Positions 10,121 to 22,117 of a stretch of DNA of 64,000 nt are shown here, piece after piece (within the stretch, counting starts at the first letter, position 1; each line of letters opens with the position of its first letter). The notes under the pieces were generated by a model. The model was not told the origin of the DNA. It saw only the letters and a program-made list of their open reading frames with translations, and searched no databases. A program made the position numbers and the translations under genes. Source of the stretch: Valencia hispanica (lineage: Eukaryota > Chordata > Actinopteri > Cyprinodontiformes > Valenciidae); contig OY747713.1 in assembly GCA_963556495.2 (NCBI GenBank), positions 48,100,913 through 48,164,912 of the forward strand, read 5' to 3'.

Positions 10121-10664
10121 TGTTGTATTCTACTTTTTTTATTATGCAGTACATATGTTTTAAATATATCTTTAGTAAGCATTTAGAGGTAAAAGGCCTG
10201 TTTATATTATTCAGGGTAGTAAAACATGACTGTTTACCAGTATTTTATGGGGGTAAGGTTTCAAGTAATAAAACTTTTGGGCAAAGATAGGAACTAAAAG
10301 CAGGGAGGATGGGTTATAACTCTAGTTTATGGTACGGCTATAAAACCAGGTCAGGAAAACTGGAGAAAATGTATGACCTGTTAAGATGTAGGAGGAGGGG
10401 AGATGAGTCATGTGATATTTTCTTTGTTCTTCTTTAATAAAAATGGTACACCCTTGTAGAGAAGCAAGTCAGATCTTTTCTGGCTCCCATCTGCAGGTGC
10501 GTCCAGTGTGAAACAGATATCTGTTGTGTGTGTGTTATTTTACTCTCTGTCTCTCAGTTCTGGGTCTTATTTTGAAAAAGTTCCCGCCGGGGTTTTGGAG
10601 TTCGGCGCCCCCACCTTTCTGAGTAAGAAGCGAGTTGCCGAGAACATGGGTTACGGAGCCGACA
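10121..10664 (+). repeat. ERV1 5' LTR
   Basis: This 544-bp block starts TGTTGTATTC and ends GCCGACA. It has TATAAAA at 10339-10345, a perfect AP-1 site TGAGTCA at 10404-10410 and a poly(A) signal AATAAA at 10436-10441. Relative to the 3' LTR it lacks about 10 bp near its start and has a few substitutions. Confidence 0.95.
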
Positions 10665-10667
10665 AAA

Positions 10668-10685
10668 TGGTGGAGGATGCGGGCA
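10668..10685 (+). other. Primer binding site, complementary to tRNA-Ala
   Basis: Three nucleotides after the LTR is TGGTGGAGGATGCGGGCA. It begins with the TGG that pairs with a tRNA CCA end. It agrees, with one difference by my recollection, with the 3' end of a vertebrate tRNA-Ala(AGC) type. The tRNA identity is from memory. Confidence 0.7.
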
Positions 10686-12495
10686 TTAATTTGGTTTTAG
10701 GTTTTCTCAGGGCTGAGAGAGATTGAGTGTGAGTATTGAGTGTGGCATAACTGATTGATACATGTGTTTGTGGCGTTATAGTAATTTTGTGTTTTTTCTT
10801 TGAGTTCAACAGAGAATCGGAGAGCAACTGGATTGATCCTTGCTAATCAACACCCGGGTGGTTTTGTATCAATCTGGAAAAGCGCTAACACCAAATTAAT
10901 AGGTATTGATCGATTTAAACGTTCTCCATTTAATGTTGACGTGTTGTTCTTTCGGTTGAGGGCCGACCGAAGTGCGGACCAGGGCTTGAGAGTTGGCCGC
11001 TCGCCTCCGATAGGACGCTGTCGGAGTTCTTCAAGGCTGGCAAGCGAAAAGAGTGGACAGCGGCAGGGCCTGTGTGCTCTCTGTTGTCCAGACAGATTCA
11101 CTTGATGAGGCCGGTGTATCTTTCAAACGCACGATTGAGCCACATGAATTGGATAGTGTTTAATGGTCCGGCTTTTGGTGGCTCCGATTGAGGTCAGTGG
11201 TTGATGATATTGTAAAGTGCTGCACTTGTTTTCTAGTGTGAGTGTGTGTGATTGGAGGAGTGGAGGTTACGGGAGGGAGCTACCGTGTAGCTCTGTGCAC
11301 ACCGGCCTCACATAAACTCCTCATTTAGGGGAACTAACCGACTGAATCTAAAACCATAATTCCTCTGCGAATCTTAAACGCCTTGACAATGCCCGCGCTT
11401 TTTGTATAGACAATAAGCGTAGAAGCTTGACATTGTAGAGGAATAAGGGAATATCATTTTCAGTCGGCTAAAGTACCACCATAGCTAGCTTACGGCTAAC
11501 ACACAGTGTGGATGAGTCTCGCCTGGAATAAAGGCGTTCAACCTTGTGCAACTACGTAAACACGTCTAAAGCATTGTCTAACACATATATAGGACTGTTA
11601 TTATGGATAACTGGTAGTAAACTCTTTAGAATATATATAAAATAACTTTTTTATTGTAACGGAGCGGTCACGTTTGGCTTCCGGTTGAGCTAGGTTGCTC
11701 ATGGTTACAGCTAATCTCTGGTAGCTTAGCTTCCGAACTGTATTTATTTGGCACGGTTAAACAGTCATTCGAGTATTGGTGGCGAAGTGTGGTTTTGTTG
11801 GAGGCATTTTGTTCTTGTCTTTGGTTGGTTTACTTATGAGTACGGTTTGTTAAGTTTAGCATCGTAGTGAAGAATAAGCCATCTGTGTGCCGGCTTATTC
11901 ATTCCGCGGTGTGACCCGGAAGTTCTATTGGGCTTGACTCGGTCCGCCAGTCCGGTGGAGTTTTTTTGAGCAAACTGTTTACGATTTTGTGTTGCAAAGC
12001 GAGTTTTAAATGTATTTCTTTCGGTATATTTTAATGATAAATAAAAATTGCTTTATATTGGGAGAATTCTATTTCTTCGTGGGATTCGCCGAAGTGTGCA
12101 TCCCGGGTTTTGGCGCCGGCCGGACTCCATTAGGAATTCTTTGATTTTTAGACAAAACGGCAATAATCTCCGTATATAAATAAATTAATGATAAGATAAA
12201 CAGTGCTTTATAAACCTTTTTAGCTTTCCTTCGTTTCGGCTTTGCCTAAAACATTATTAAGGTTAATGTTGCATGACTAAATAATACATAAACCCCTTCA
12301 CTATAAAAAGAAATAAATGAAAATTAAATAAATAAAAACTGTGCCTGCCTTTACTGTTAACTGCATTAATATTGGGATAAATTTGGGCCTACGAATTGAT
12401 AGTTTATCAATTAAAATAAATAATTTACAGAGTTAATACAAATAACCTACCTTGTTAAAATTTTAATCCATTTTGGATTTTGTTACGAATTTTCA
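10686..12495 (+). other. ERV1 leader region between primer site and gag
   Basis: About 1.8 kb without a convincing gene. It is mixed in composition, becoming very AT-rich from about 12170. Packaging and splice-donor signals would be expected here; I cannot assign them. Only short frames occur. Confidence 0.7.
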
Positions 12496-14961
12496 ATGGC
12501 AGCCGAATATAAATTACTCCCTGCTCCACAGGGACAGGAGTGGCGCACTTTAGATGCCCAATTGTTAGTATACATTTCTAAACTATATTCTGTTTTAGTT
12601 GATAAGCCCGGTAAAAAAGATAAAAACCAGTTCCAGGGCATTATGACGGCCATGTGGGCTCGTCATGGCGCCCGAGGGGATGATAAGCGGAGCCTCTCAC
12701 AGATGTGTTTTGAGGAAGGAAAGCGTTTTGCAGATAAGGCTAAAACAGCAAGGAGCATCACTGGTGCTAAAATGAGACACTTAAAAGCTGAGAAAATGTG
12801 GAAAACATGGGGTTTAACGGGACAGGGTATTGATCATTTGTGTGTTACTGCAGAAAGTAGTTTTTCGGCAGACCATACTCCTCCCCCGTACCAGCCTATG
12901 TACCCCATGTTGACGACCTCTGGTCAAACACATATTTCATGGGGGTTGGAGACAGACAATGGCCAGATTGTACTTCAAAGCACGCAAGGTGCCGCACAGA
13001 GTTCACCATCTCCTTGTGCGCCACCCCCGATGGGCACCTCTCCTACTCCCCCCCTTCCTTCAAGCAGTGCAGTGTTGCACTGGAGTGGCCTCCCACAGAG
13101 GCCTGTAGCCCATAAACCATTGACTTATAAACAACAGGGTGATCTAAAGGTGAAAGATGAGGGACAAGATTATAAATTGCGTTTTGAAGTCACCGGTAAA
13201 GGGACTGTTGAACACACTGGGGAGGAAGAGCGACAGCTACTAAAATTAGTTAGCAACGAAGCAGAACAGGACACTGATAAATTGTTCTTGGCGTATAATG
13301 CTAAATTGATGGACGAGATGGAGCAGCACGAACACAGGTTAACTAAAGTTCAGCGACAGATGGATGAGGTGCTGCAGGATCAGGAAAGATTAGCATCTGT
13401 GGTATGGGGGCAAGCTGCAGACCTTCCAGGGAGTGCCAGCCCCAGTCAACGTGATGAATGTGCAGCAGTTGTACAGGTTGACAATGTGCAGACGTTGGGG
13501 GATGAGGAGAGTGAGGGGCCATTTAAGAATACCAGATCTAAGTTACCACTGGGGGTATGTGGGGGCCCTGATTTAATGCTTCCTTTAGTGGGAGCATCGG
13601 ATGGTTCAGTAATTTACAAACCATGGAAGATGGCTGACATATCTGCCATCATTCTGCAACTCCCCGCTTTGACTGGTGGAGGAAACTGCTGGATAAATAA
13701 ATTAAATCAGCTGACTTCAGGGCAAACCCTAGCGGTGGGAGATTGGAAAGCCATTATGGGTAGGATGTTGACATTGACAGATTATAATGAGATGATGCTC
13801 CAGTGCCAGCTAGCACGTGTACTCGATGAAGCCCCCTTCACGCATCATGCACATGATCTTGCCGAGTGGGTCAGAAGAAAATATCCTACTCCGCCCGCGT
13901 CTAAAATTTTGAAATTTCCCTGGTCAACTGATGTTACTCCCGCAGAACATATGGCAAAATGTAAAGATAAATGGGTTGCCGTTACTGGGGAACACCCCCG
14001 AGATCCGGGGAATAATCGGATTTGGTTTAGAGAAGCAGTTTTAGCAGGCATGCCAGAGTCTGTTGCTACATTAATGAAACGAAATCCTGATTCACACATT
14101 TATGATCAGCCTACATGGGAAAGACACGTAACATATTATTTACAAGACGTGCAAGATTCTGCGTTAAAGGATGCTGAGGAGAATAAGAAAATGGAGACTG
14201 CTTTGTTAAAGCTACAGTTAAAAGAGGCTCAGAATAAATTGACTGACTTGTATCAGTCTAAAAAAGTGAAGCAGATGGTGGCTGAAGCAGCACCTACTGT
14301 TGGATCAGCGACAGTGCTGCCTTCTTTTCCTGTGATGTATGCTGGAGCTGCGCCGAATCCGCTATTTACTGCTCCTTATCGGACATGGCAGCCCCGTGGC
14401 AGGTCACGTGGCAGGGCCAGGTTTGGGGATTTTGGAGGCATGGGGAGCGGGCAGCCAGGTGCTAACGGTTGTCGCAGGTGTGGCTCCAATGAACACTGGG
14501 TGAGGGAGTGCCCACACCCACAAGGGGGGCGCTATACCTCCCGGTCAGCCACCTCCACATGTGGCCCCGAATCAGCATATGGCTCCTCCCTCCTACCCAG
14601 GAGGACAGAGTGGGCCTCAGTATTGACAATGCCCACAGAGTACCTTAGTGAGCAGGACTTAGGGGGATCCGATGCTCACAATAGACGTACATGGACATTC
14701 ATTGCCATTCCTGGTGGACACTGGTGCTACTTTCAGCACGCTGGACAGAGTTTTACCAGACGTCAATTTTTCTGGGAACACAGTGTCTATAATGGGAATC
14801 TCTGGGGCTCCGATGATTCTCCCTGTCACTCAACCATTGCTTGTTTCAGTAGGAGATCAAAGACTATCACATCCTTTTGTCATTGCTCAAACCACGCCTG
14901 TCAACTTGTTAGGCAGAGATCTGCTTATCAAACTTGGTGCTACTATCCTATGTACCCCTGA
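12496..14961 (+). CDS. gag: ERV1 Gag polyprotein
   Basis: The frame opens at ATG 12496 and stays open for 821 codons. It shows a PPPY late-domain motif early on, a Pro/Ser-rich region, a coiled-coil-like charged stretch (about 13310-13390), a capsid-like middle and one CX2CX4HX4C zinc knuckle (CRRCGSNEHWVREC, about 14475-14515). Position 2 is Ala, so there is no N-myristoylation glycine. After the knuckle, beyond a G run near 14523-14528, the proline/glycine-rich tail looks more natural in the next frame, which ends at TGA 14624-14626. The last ~110 codons of this frame are therefore probably read out of phase. Gag forms the virion core and binds the RNA. Confidence 0.88.
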   Translation: MAAEYKLLPAPQGQEWRTLDAQLLVYISKLYSVLVDKPGKKDKNQFQGIMTAMWARHGARGDDKRSLSQMCFEEGKRFADKAKTARSITGAKMRHLKAEKMWKTWGLTGQGIDHLCVTAESSFSADHTPPPYQPMYPMLTTSGQTHISWGLETDNGQIVLQSTQGAAQSSPSPCAPPPMGTSPTPPLPSSSAVLHWSGLPQRPVAHKPLTYKQQGDLKVKDEGQDYKLRFEVTGKGTVEHTGEEERQLLKLVSNEAEQDTDKLFLAYNAKLMDEMEQHEHRLTKVQRQMDEVLQDQERLASVVWGQAADLPGSASPSQRDECAAVVQVDNVQTLGDEESEGPFKNTRSKLPLGVCGGPDLMLPLVGASDGSVIYKPWKMADISAIILQLPALTGGGNCWINKLNQLTSGQTLAVGDWKAIMGRMLTLTDYNEMMLQCQLARVLDEAPFTHHAHDLAEWVRRKYPTPPASKILKFPWSTDVTPAEHMAKCKDKWVAVTGEHPRDPGNNRIWFREAVLAGMPESVATLMKRNPDSHIYDQPTWERHVTYYLQDVQDSALKDAEENKKMETALLKLQLKEAQNKLTDLYQSKKVKQMVAEAAPTVGSATVLPSFPVMYAGAAPNPLFTAPYRTWQPRGRSRGRARFGDFGGMGSGQPGANGCRRCGSNEHWVRECPHPQGGRYTSRSATSTCGPESAYGSSLLPRRTEWASVLTMPTEYLSEQDLGGSDAHNRRTWTFIAIPGGHWCYFQHAGQSFTRRQFFWEHSVYNGNLWGSDDSPCHSTIACFSRRSKTITSFCHCSNHACQLVRQRSAYQTWCYYPMYP

Positions 14962-17900
14962 TGGACTTATGGTGACTTTTCCGAATGGACATACGCATTG
15001 CTGTGACACCATGAGTGGTCAATTTTTGCTGAAGGATGACATTTCACAAGTGGCTGATATTTTCTGGGCCAGATTGACTACGATATCTGCACATGAATCT
15101 TCTGCGGCTGAATTTCTGAGATGCTGGAAGCCTTGGCTGCTTGAACTCCAGCCTTTTGTTCCACCGCCTGATCCTTTCCATGTTACCTTCCTCTATGAGA
15201 GGGGCGATCCTACTTTATATCAGGAACAATTTGAAACAGAACTTGAAGGCCAAAGTTGGTCTGTGGCTTCGGGTCCATGCTTTGTGGGGAAGGAGGGTGT
15301 TGCACTGTTTGCTGATCTGACTTCAGAGCAGCATAAATGGTATATGATGGAAGCTGAAGCGCTTCCACACATATCGCTTTTGTTGCATCCGAAACATCAA
15401 GCTAAAGATTTGGGGGGAATGGTTAAAAGGGGAGTTGCATTAAAGGATTGGGTTCCTACCCAGATTCCTTCAGTCTCTTTTTCTCCTTCTACTCAGATGT
15501 ACAAAATAGACACGCAGCTCTCAGATACTACCATTCTGGAACATTTGCAGCTTTCTAGAAATCATGGCAGAGAAAAAACAGATCATCCTGATGCAGTGAA
15601 GGCCTTAAAGGTCGTGCCTGACTCTTTGTGGTCAGATGGTCCCACTGATGTCGGTCTAGTGCAAACCACACCCATCACATTTGAGATGAAACATTCTGAT
15701 CCAATCTGGCGTCCGCAGTATCCACATAAACCTCAGGCTGAGGAAGGTATTGCAGACACTATTGCAGGCTTACTTGAAGTTGGAGTTTTAGAACCATCAA
15801 ACTCTTCATTTAACACCCCTATTCTTCCTGTGGAAAAACAAGGTACTGGTAAATACAGAATGGCACATGATTTGCGTGCTGTCAATGAGGCCCTTAGAAC
15901 CCCTCCCATTTCTACACCTAATCCGTATACAGCTCTGGCATCCCTGACTCCTGATTTAAAATGGTTTACCTGCATAGATTTGGCTAATGCATTTTTCTGT
16001 TTACCGCTCCATCCTTCTGTCAGGGATATTTTTTCATTTACATTCAGGGGCAGGAAGCTACGTTATAGTAGGCTTCCGCAGGTCTTTGCTTTATCTCCAG
16101 GTATTTTTAATCAGGTGTTGAAGCAGTCATTAAGCACTGTACAGCTCCCTCCAGGCTGTGTACTGACCCAATATGTGGACGATTTACTTTTAGCATCCCC
16201 TACTGTTGAAACGTGCATAGAAGCTACTCTAGTTGTGTTGCAACATTTGGGAAAAGAGGGATTCAAGGTCTCCGCGATAAGCTTCAGTTGGTCAGGCAGG
16301 AAGTCCAGTTCCTGGGGCGAAGGGTGACCGCTCAAGGCGCTGGACTGACTGACACCCACAAGAATGCTATTTTGGCTAATTCTAAACCTCTCACTGTTAA
16401 ATCAATGCTGTCATTTCTGGGACTGACAAATTTTTCCAGACATTATGTGCCTAATTTCACAAACCTTACCACACCACTCAGGGCTCTTGTAAATGCTCAT
16501 GGTATGAAAAATCTGCATGCTAAATTAGAATGGGACATACCAGCTGAGGAGGCATTTATTAAGTTAAAACAGGCTCTAGCACAAGCAGCTGATTTAGCCA
16601 CTCCTGACTATACATGTCCATTTTTTCTTAACACATCAGAAACAGATGGGGTGGTTAATGGGATTTTGTTTCAGAAAAAAAGGGGGTCAGAGACACATTC
16701 TTATGTATCTTAGCATAAAGCTGCAAGCTATTGAAATGAGACAGCCGCCTTGCACGAGACATGCAGCAGGGATTGCACATCTAGTGGAAAAAACATCACA
16801 CATTGTTAGGGGTTATCCACTTCATATTTTGACATCTCATGGAGTCATGGCATTGGTTAATTCTGAGACGTTTACTCTTTCTACTTTGCGTCAGCAGCGG
16901 ATTAGCAGAGTTTTGGAGGCACCAAACATTATTTTTACGCATGAAGGAATAAAAATGGCTGACCAAATCACCACCTCTGGGGAGCAGCATGACTGTGTCA
17001 GGCTGAATTCTGTTGCTCAAAAAAGACGTCCTGATTTACGGTCTGATCCCTTACCTACAGGTTTTGTGCTCTATACAGATGGTTGCTGTTTTAGAGATGG
17101 ACAGGGGCAGTTGAGATCAGGTTTTGCGGTTGTTGAGCAAAATGGGGATTCACTACAGACTGTCGTTTCAGGGAAGCTGGACGGCAAGCAGAGCGCACAG
17201 CGTGCTGAGATAAGGGCTCTTATTGAAGCATGCAAATGGGGCAGAGATAAAGACGTCACGATCTACACTGATTCGAACTACGGGTTTTCTGTCATACATT
17301 ATGAATTACCACAGTGGAAAAGAGCAGGTTTTGTTACTGCTACTGGTAAGCCTATACTGCATCATGCAGATATTATGGAGCTTTTGGATGTTGTACAGTT
17401 ACCAGCTAACCTCGCTGTTCTTAAGTGTAAGGGTCATAGCAAGGCTGACACTGTTGACGCGTGGGGAAATAGTGCGGCGGATTTGGCGGCAAAAGGAGCC
17501 GCGGGTTACCTGTCACATGTCCACACGCAGCTGATTGTCACGTCAGCACAGGAAATGTCAGACAGTTTTGCTGAGGAAGTAAAGTTGGCACAGCAGGCTG
17601 CTGCGTCACAGGAGATAACTGTGTGGAAGGATAGAGGTGCGATTTTTTCTGATGGCTTTTGGCGTGGGCATGATGGCCGTTTGGTTTTACCTGCCGCGTT
17701 AAAACCCACCCTTTTTCCGGAGGCTCATGGTGTGGCACATGTGTCATACACTCAGATGAAACGTAATCTTTGTTTTTGGTGGCATCCCTTCCTGCCACAT
17801 TTAATTAAGCGTTTTTTGAGTGAATGTGTGGTGTGTGGTCAATTTAATCCTAAGCCTACTATCAAGCCAGAAATGGGCGCCTTCCAGGACTTGTGCAGGC

Positions 17901-18709
17901 CTGGCGAGGAGGTCGTTATCGATTATACAGATATGGTGACCCCTGTTAGAGGTTTCCGTTACCTGTTAGTGATGATTGATCCACTGACCTCGTGGGTTTC
18001 AGCTTTTCCTGCTAGACGGGAGGATGCTCAGACTGTGGTGAAATCTTTGATTAACCACTGGATTCCGTGCCATGGCTTTCCGACTAAGGTCAGGTCTGAC
18101 AATGGCACACATTTTAAAAATAAACACCTCCGACAGGTTGAGGAACAGATGGGAATAACCCACAAGTTCGGCACTGTTTACCATCCGCAATCCCAGGGCG
18201 TCATCGAGCGGTCTAATTAAACTTTAAAGTTAAAGCTGGCGAAGATTTCAGCTCAGACGGGACTTAATTGGTTAAATGCGCTCCCAATTGCTTTGATGGC
18301 CATTAGATCATCTGTCTGTAGAACAAAAGGTCTCACTCCTTATGAGATGTTTACTGGCAGGGTTTTTCCTGGTCCGTGGGCTGGCAGAGAACCACAGGTT
18401 TCACCGCACCCTGACCCGGACCCTCGCAGTGATCATCAGCAGCTGAAGGGCCTGGTCTCCTCCTTCCTTCCGGCTCCCCGTGATGTGCAGGGACCTGCGG
18501 TGTCTGCTTCCGAGGCTGGGCGAGTTTGGCTGAAGGTGTATAAGAGAAAGTGGCAGGAGCCCCGGTGGTCTGGCCCGTTCCAGGTTGCTGCTCATACAAC
18601 CCATGCTGTCCAGCTGCGGGGAAAGGGTTCTACTTGGTTTCACTGGTCCCAGTGTGCTCCTGCCCCCGACCCCCCTCCTGTCCCTCACGCTGCAGCAGCT
18701 CTCTGCTGA
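14663..18709 (+). pseudogene. pol: ERV1 Pro-Pol (protease, RT, RNase H, integrase), broken
   Basis: The domains follow one another in the expected order. Aspartic protease: VDTGAT at about 14720, then LLGRDLL at about 14915. Reverse transcriptase: YVDD at about 16172. RNase H: YTDGC at about 17075, then YTDSN. Integrase: HX3H plus CVVC zinc motif, then D, D-35-E ending about 18210. The lesions are a frame change near 16270-16285, another at an A/G run near 16675-16690, and an in-frame TAA at about 18218 soon after the catalytic Glu. The frame then reopens to TGA 18707-18709. pol follows gag in a frame preceded by TGA 14624 and TAG 14660, which hints at stop readthrough in the ancestor. It is closest in layout to gamma/epsilon-type viruses. 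Confidence 0.92.
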
Positions 18710-19629
18710 CCTGGGGGAATCTCTTTGCAGTGGGTGGTGTCGGTTCTGACTAGGCGGTGTCGACTGCCAAAGCCAGGAGGCGGGGCCTGGCCCACCCAGA
18801 AGATTGGTTGGGGTTGCTGTAATCATCCAGTGTAATCTATATGTGCCAAAATTGGGCGAGATAAGCAATTTGGACTTGCTTTTCTCGAAGAGGGATTATA
18901 CCGAAGAGAAAAGATCGCAAGAAATCTAACACATTTCACAGCAGGTTTTAACCACCTCACAATCGGTGGGGGAAGCTATTGGAGGCGGGGCCTGTCTGTG
19001 CATTTGTGTTTATTGGGGGAAATGTTCAGTTAATGAAGTAAATGTCATTTCAGTGAGGGCGATCTGCATAAAAGACAGTAACATTGGGAAAAATAAAGAG
19101 TCCACTGTACTGAATCATTTCATCACTCTGGTAGCCGCCTGCTGCCAGAGAAATAAACAAGAGCGAAGACTAGAGAAGAAAATAATAAAGACTGAACACT
19201 TATTAATCATTTTTCTTGTATTTTACAGGTTGTTTAACCAATTTTTATTTACAGGTGCAGATTGTTAGACACTGCCTAAGAGGGTGTCAAAGAATTTTTA
19301 AGTAGTTAATTTGTAGGATTTTTTCTTAATATTTAGTTTTTACGGTTTTATAAAACTTTTTATTAATAAGCTAAAACATTTTAAGGGGTGTTTAAATTAT
19401 AATCAGGTTGACTGACTACTAATTTTTGTTTTACTTATTCTTTTTTCATTATGATGTGGTTTTTGTAGGATGTTTTTGGGGTTGGTGACAATTGTTAGAG
19501 TTTGCTTTGTACTAAAAGAATATTGAGAATTAGGTTAAAAAAATATTGCTTAAAGGTAAAGATAAAGAAAAACAGACACCCTTCTTTTTTTGGATAAAAT
19601 AAACATAGGATCACACCACAGACAGAAAT
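18710..19629 (+). other. ERV1 spacer between pol and env
   Basis: About 920 bp. No known domain is visible. The stretch 18960-19200 contains CATAAAAG and AATAAAG with LTR-like spacing, so it could hold part of another old LTR. The rest is AT-rich. An env splice acceptor would be expected here. Confidence 0.5.
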
Positions 19630-21542
19630 ATGCATCTTTGGGGAAATAAGAAGGTGCTGTGCGCCACAGGTTTTTGCATGGTGTTATTGGTCAATATTAT
19701 CTTTTACTGTTGTGGTGAATGGCCCTATAATAGTTCTACAAATCAAACGCAGGTTGGAGTTCACTCAATTAGACAGAGAAGAAACTTAATGGCTAAACCA
19801 TCTCCCTCTTCACGGTGCGGCACTTCCGAGGCACATCATGGATTTTCTCAATTTTGCATACCAAAAGGACGATCTGCAGTGATTACTATTCCCTTAAATA
19901 CATTGGTTTATAAGGGACAACAAGCAAGTAAATATAAAACCTACCCCTTGTGGTACATAACAAATGATCAAAAAGATACTAGTTGGTCCACTTTAATTGC
20001 TGATCCCCTAGGATATGACTGGAGAAGGTACACCACTACCGCTTTTGCAAAACAAATGCGTCCCTTGGTTAAATTGGATAAGACTGCAGATAAATTACTT
20101 CTTACTGTTAATTTAACTAAGAGTGATCTCCTCCCCTTAAAATATCTCCAGAAGGGGGAAGGTTGTAAGGTTGTACTCTCTTTATTATTTGGGTTTATAA
20201 AGGGGGATAAGATGTTCAATTTCCTATTACAATATGTCAAGACTCTCTTAATGTTTCCACCTCAGTAAGTCAAAATCAGGCCTCAGCAGCAAGAGGTAGT
20301 ATAATTAAAGAAGAACCATCTGTGGACAATTACTTTGAAATGATGACAGGTGTGGGAGGCTCCACTAATAATTGGTTGCTTATGGTAGAACATGCAGGAC
20401 AAGAAGCGAGACAGGACTGTGTTGTGTGCATGGGAGCCCGACCTGTTCTCAAGGTGGTCCCTGCACCTTTTGAGCTCAACACAACTTGTCTGGTTTCCCT
20501 GCTATCTAGTGAAAATCCAGTAAAAGATTGTAGTAACTGGGAAAAATTATTCCCTATAGCTGATAACAGAGCTACCCCACCCTTCTTTGATAGTAATGTA
20601 GCTCCAAATAATTTTACTTGTTTCAAAAATGGTAAGCCTGGAAATAAACTAGTGGGTTCAGTCAACATTACATATTGTAATTCAATCCAAACTGCTGATA
20701 TCTGGTGGTGGTGTGGAGGAAAAATTCTCCGCTCCATTTTACCTAGTAATTGGACAGGATTGTGTGCACCTGTTACATTAATTATGCCAGTAGCAATATT
20801 TACTTATGATCCCACAGGAGACCAGACTCTTCTCACTTTGAATAATCATGTTAGAAAGAGGGACTTAAGCCACGAAGATGATCCAACTTATATTGATGCC
20901 ATTGGAGTTCCTAGAGGTGTTCCAGACGAATATAAATTGGTTAATCAGATCTCAGCAGGATGGGAATCAAGTATTTGTTGGTGGTGTACCCTGAACAAGA
21001 ACGTGGATAGAATAAACTATATACACTATAATGTACAGAAATTAGCTAATAATACTAGAGATGGGTTTGAGGCTGTTCACGAGCAACTTAAAGCCACCTC
21101 CTTAATGGCCTTTCAAAATAGAATAGCGGTCGACATGCTCCTGGCTCAAAACGGTGGTGTCTGTTCTATCTTTGGTGATCAATGTTGTGTTTTTATCCCT
21201 AATAATACTAATGCAGACGGTAAATTAACTAGGGCAGTAGAAGGACTCAGAATACTTTCAAATAGGCTAAAAGAACAATCAGGTGTAGATACCTCAATGT
21301 GGGACGACTTGTTAAATAATATGTTTGGTAAATGGAAGACTCTGGCAATGTCTATAATGGTTTCTTTAGCAGTATTTGTGTCAACTATGGTGTTATGTGG
21401 ATGTTGCTGTATTCCTTGTATACGTTCATTGCTCACAAAGTGTATTGAAAAAGCTGTTGGTGATAATATGCAAGGTCAATATCTGTTACTCCCTCACATG
21501 GAGCCTGAAGGAGAAGTACAGAGGAGTGATCAATCTATTTGA
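19630..21542 (+). pseudogene. env: ERV1 envelope glycoprotein, frameshifted
   Basis: A start region with a hydrophobic signal-like segment (about 19660-19720) opens the surface subunit, which has a basic RQRR stretch soon after. The frame changes near 20195-20215 and continues to TGA 21540-21542 with a CVVC motif, a WWWCGG stretch, several N-linked glycosylation sequons and a basic RKR before the transmembrane part. The transmembrane subunit has the CX6CC motif typical of gamma-type envelopes (about 21168-21190), then a membrane anchor (about 21355-21425) and a short tail. Envelope mediates receptor binding and fusion in the intact virus. This copy is broken. Confidence 0.9.
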
Positions 21543-21551
21543 AAATAGATT

Positions 21552-21561
21552 GAAAGAGGGA
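21552..21561 (+). other. ERV1 polypurine tract
   Basis: A purine run GAAAGAGGGA lies immediately before the 3' LTR, the expected plus-strand primer site. Confidence 0.7.
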
Positions 21562-21563
21562 TT

Positions 21564-22117
21564 TGTTGTATTCTACTTTTTTGGGGCTATTTTTTATTAA
21601 GCAGTACATATGTTTTAAATATATCTTTAGTAAGCATTTAGAGGTAAAAGGCCTGTTTATATTATTCAGGGTAGTAAAACATGACTGTTTACCAGTATTT
21701 TATGGGGGTAAGGTTTCAAGTAATAAAACTTTTGGGCAAAGATAGGAACTAAAAGCAGGGAGGATGGGTTATAACTCTAGTTTATGGTACGGCTATAAAA
21801 CCAGGTCAGGAAACCTGGAGAAAATGTATGACCTGTTAAGATGTAGGAGGAGGGGAGATGAGTCATGTGATATTTTCTTTGTTCTTCTTTAATAAAAATG
21901 GTACACCCTTGTAGAGAAGCGAGTCAGATCTTTTCTGGCTCCCATCTGCAGGTGCGTACAGTGTGAAACAGATATCTGTTGTGTGTGTGATTTTACTCTC
22001 TGTCTCTCAGTTCTGGGTCTTATTTTGAAAAAGTTCCCGCCGGGGTTTTGGAGTTCGGCGCCCCCACCTTTCTGAGTAAGAAGCGAGTTGCCAAAAACAT
22101 GGGTTACGGAGCCGACA
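21564..22117 (+). repeat. ERV1 3' LTR
   Basis: This 554-bp block is homologous throughout to 10121-10664 and ends GCCGACA at 22117, followed by the GTAG target duplication. TATA, AP-1 and AATAAA elements are conserved. Confidence 0.95.

Larger units (their letters stand above)
10121..22117 (+). mobile_element. ERV1: gamma-type endogenous retrovirus, about 12 kb
   Basis: A complete provirus layout is visible: 5' LTR, primer binding site, long leader, gag, pro-pol, env, polypurine tract, 3' LTR. It is flanked by GTAG target duplications (10117-10120 and 22118-22121). The 4-bp duplication, gag with one zinc knuckle, DD35E integrase and CX6CC transmembrane envelope are of gammaretrovirus/epsilonretrovirus type. 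The two LTRs differ by eye at only a handful of sites plus small indels, so insertion is fairly recent. pol and env are nevertheless broken. It lies in the penton gene of the Polinton, in the opposite orientation. Confidence 0.95.

Noticed and set aside
10668..10685. tRNA gene fragment
   Set aside because: Its position right after the LTR and its 18-nt length identify it as a primer binding site, not a tRNA gene.
18966..19268. Accessory retroviral gene between pol and env
   Set aside because: A 100-codon frame with no recognisable motif in an AT-rich spacer; insufficient support.
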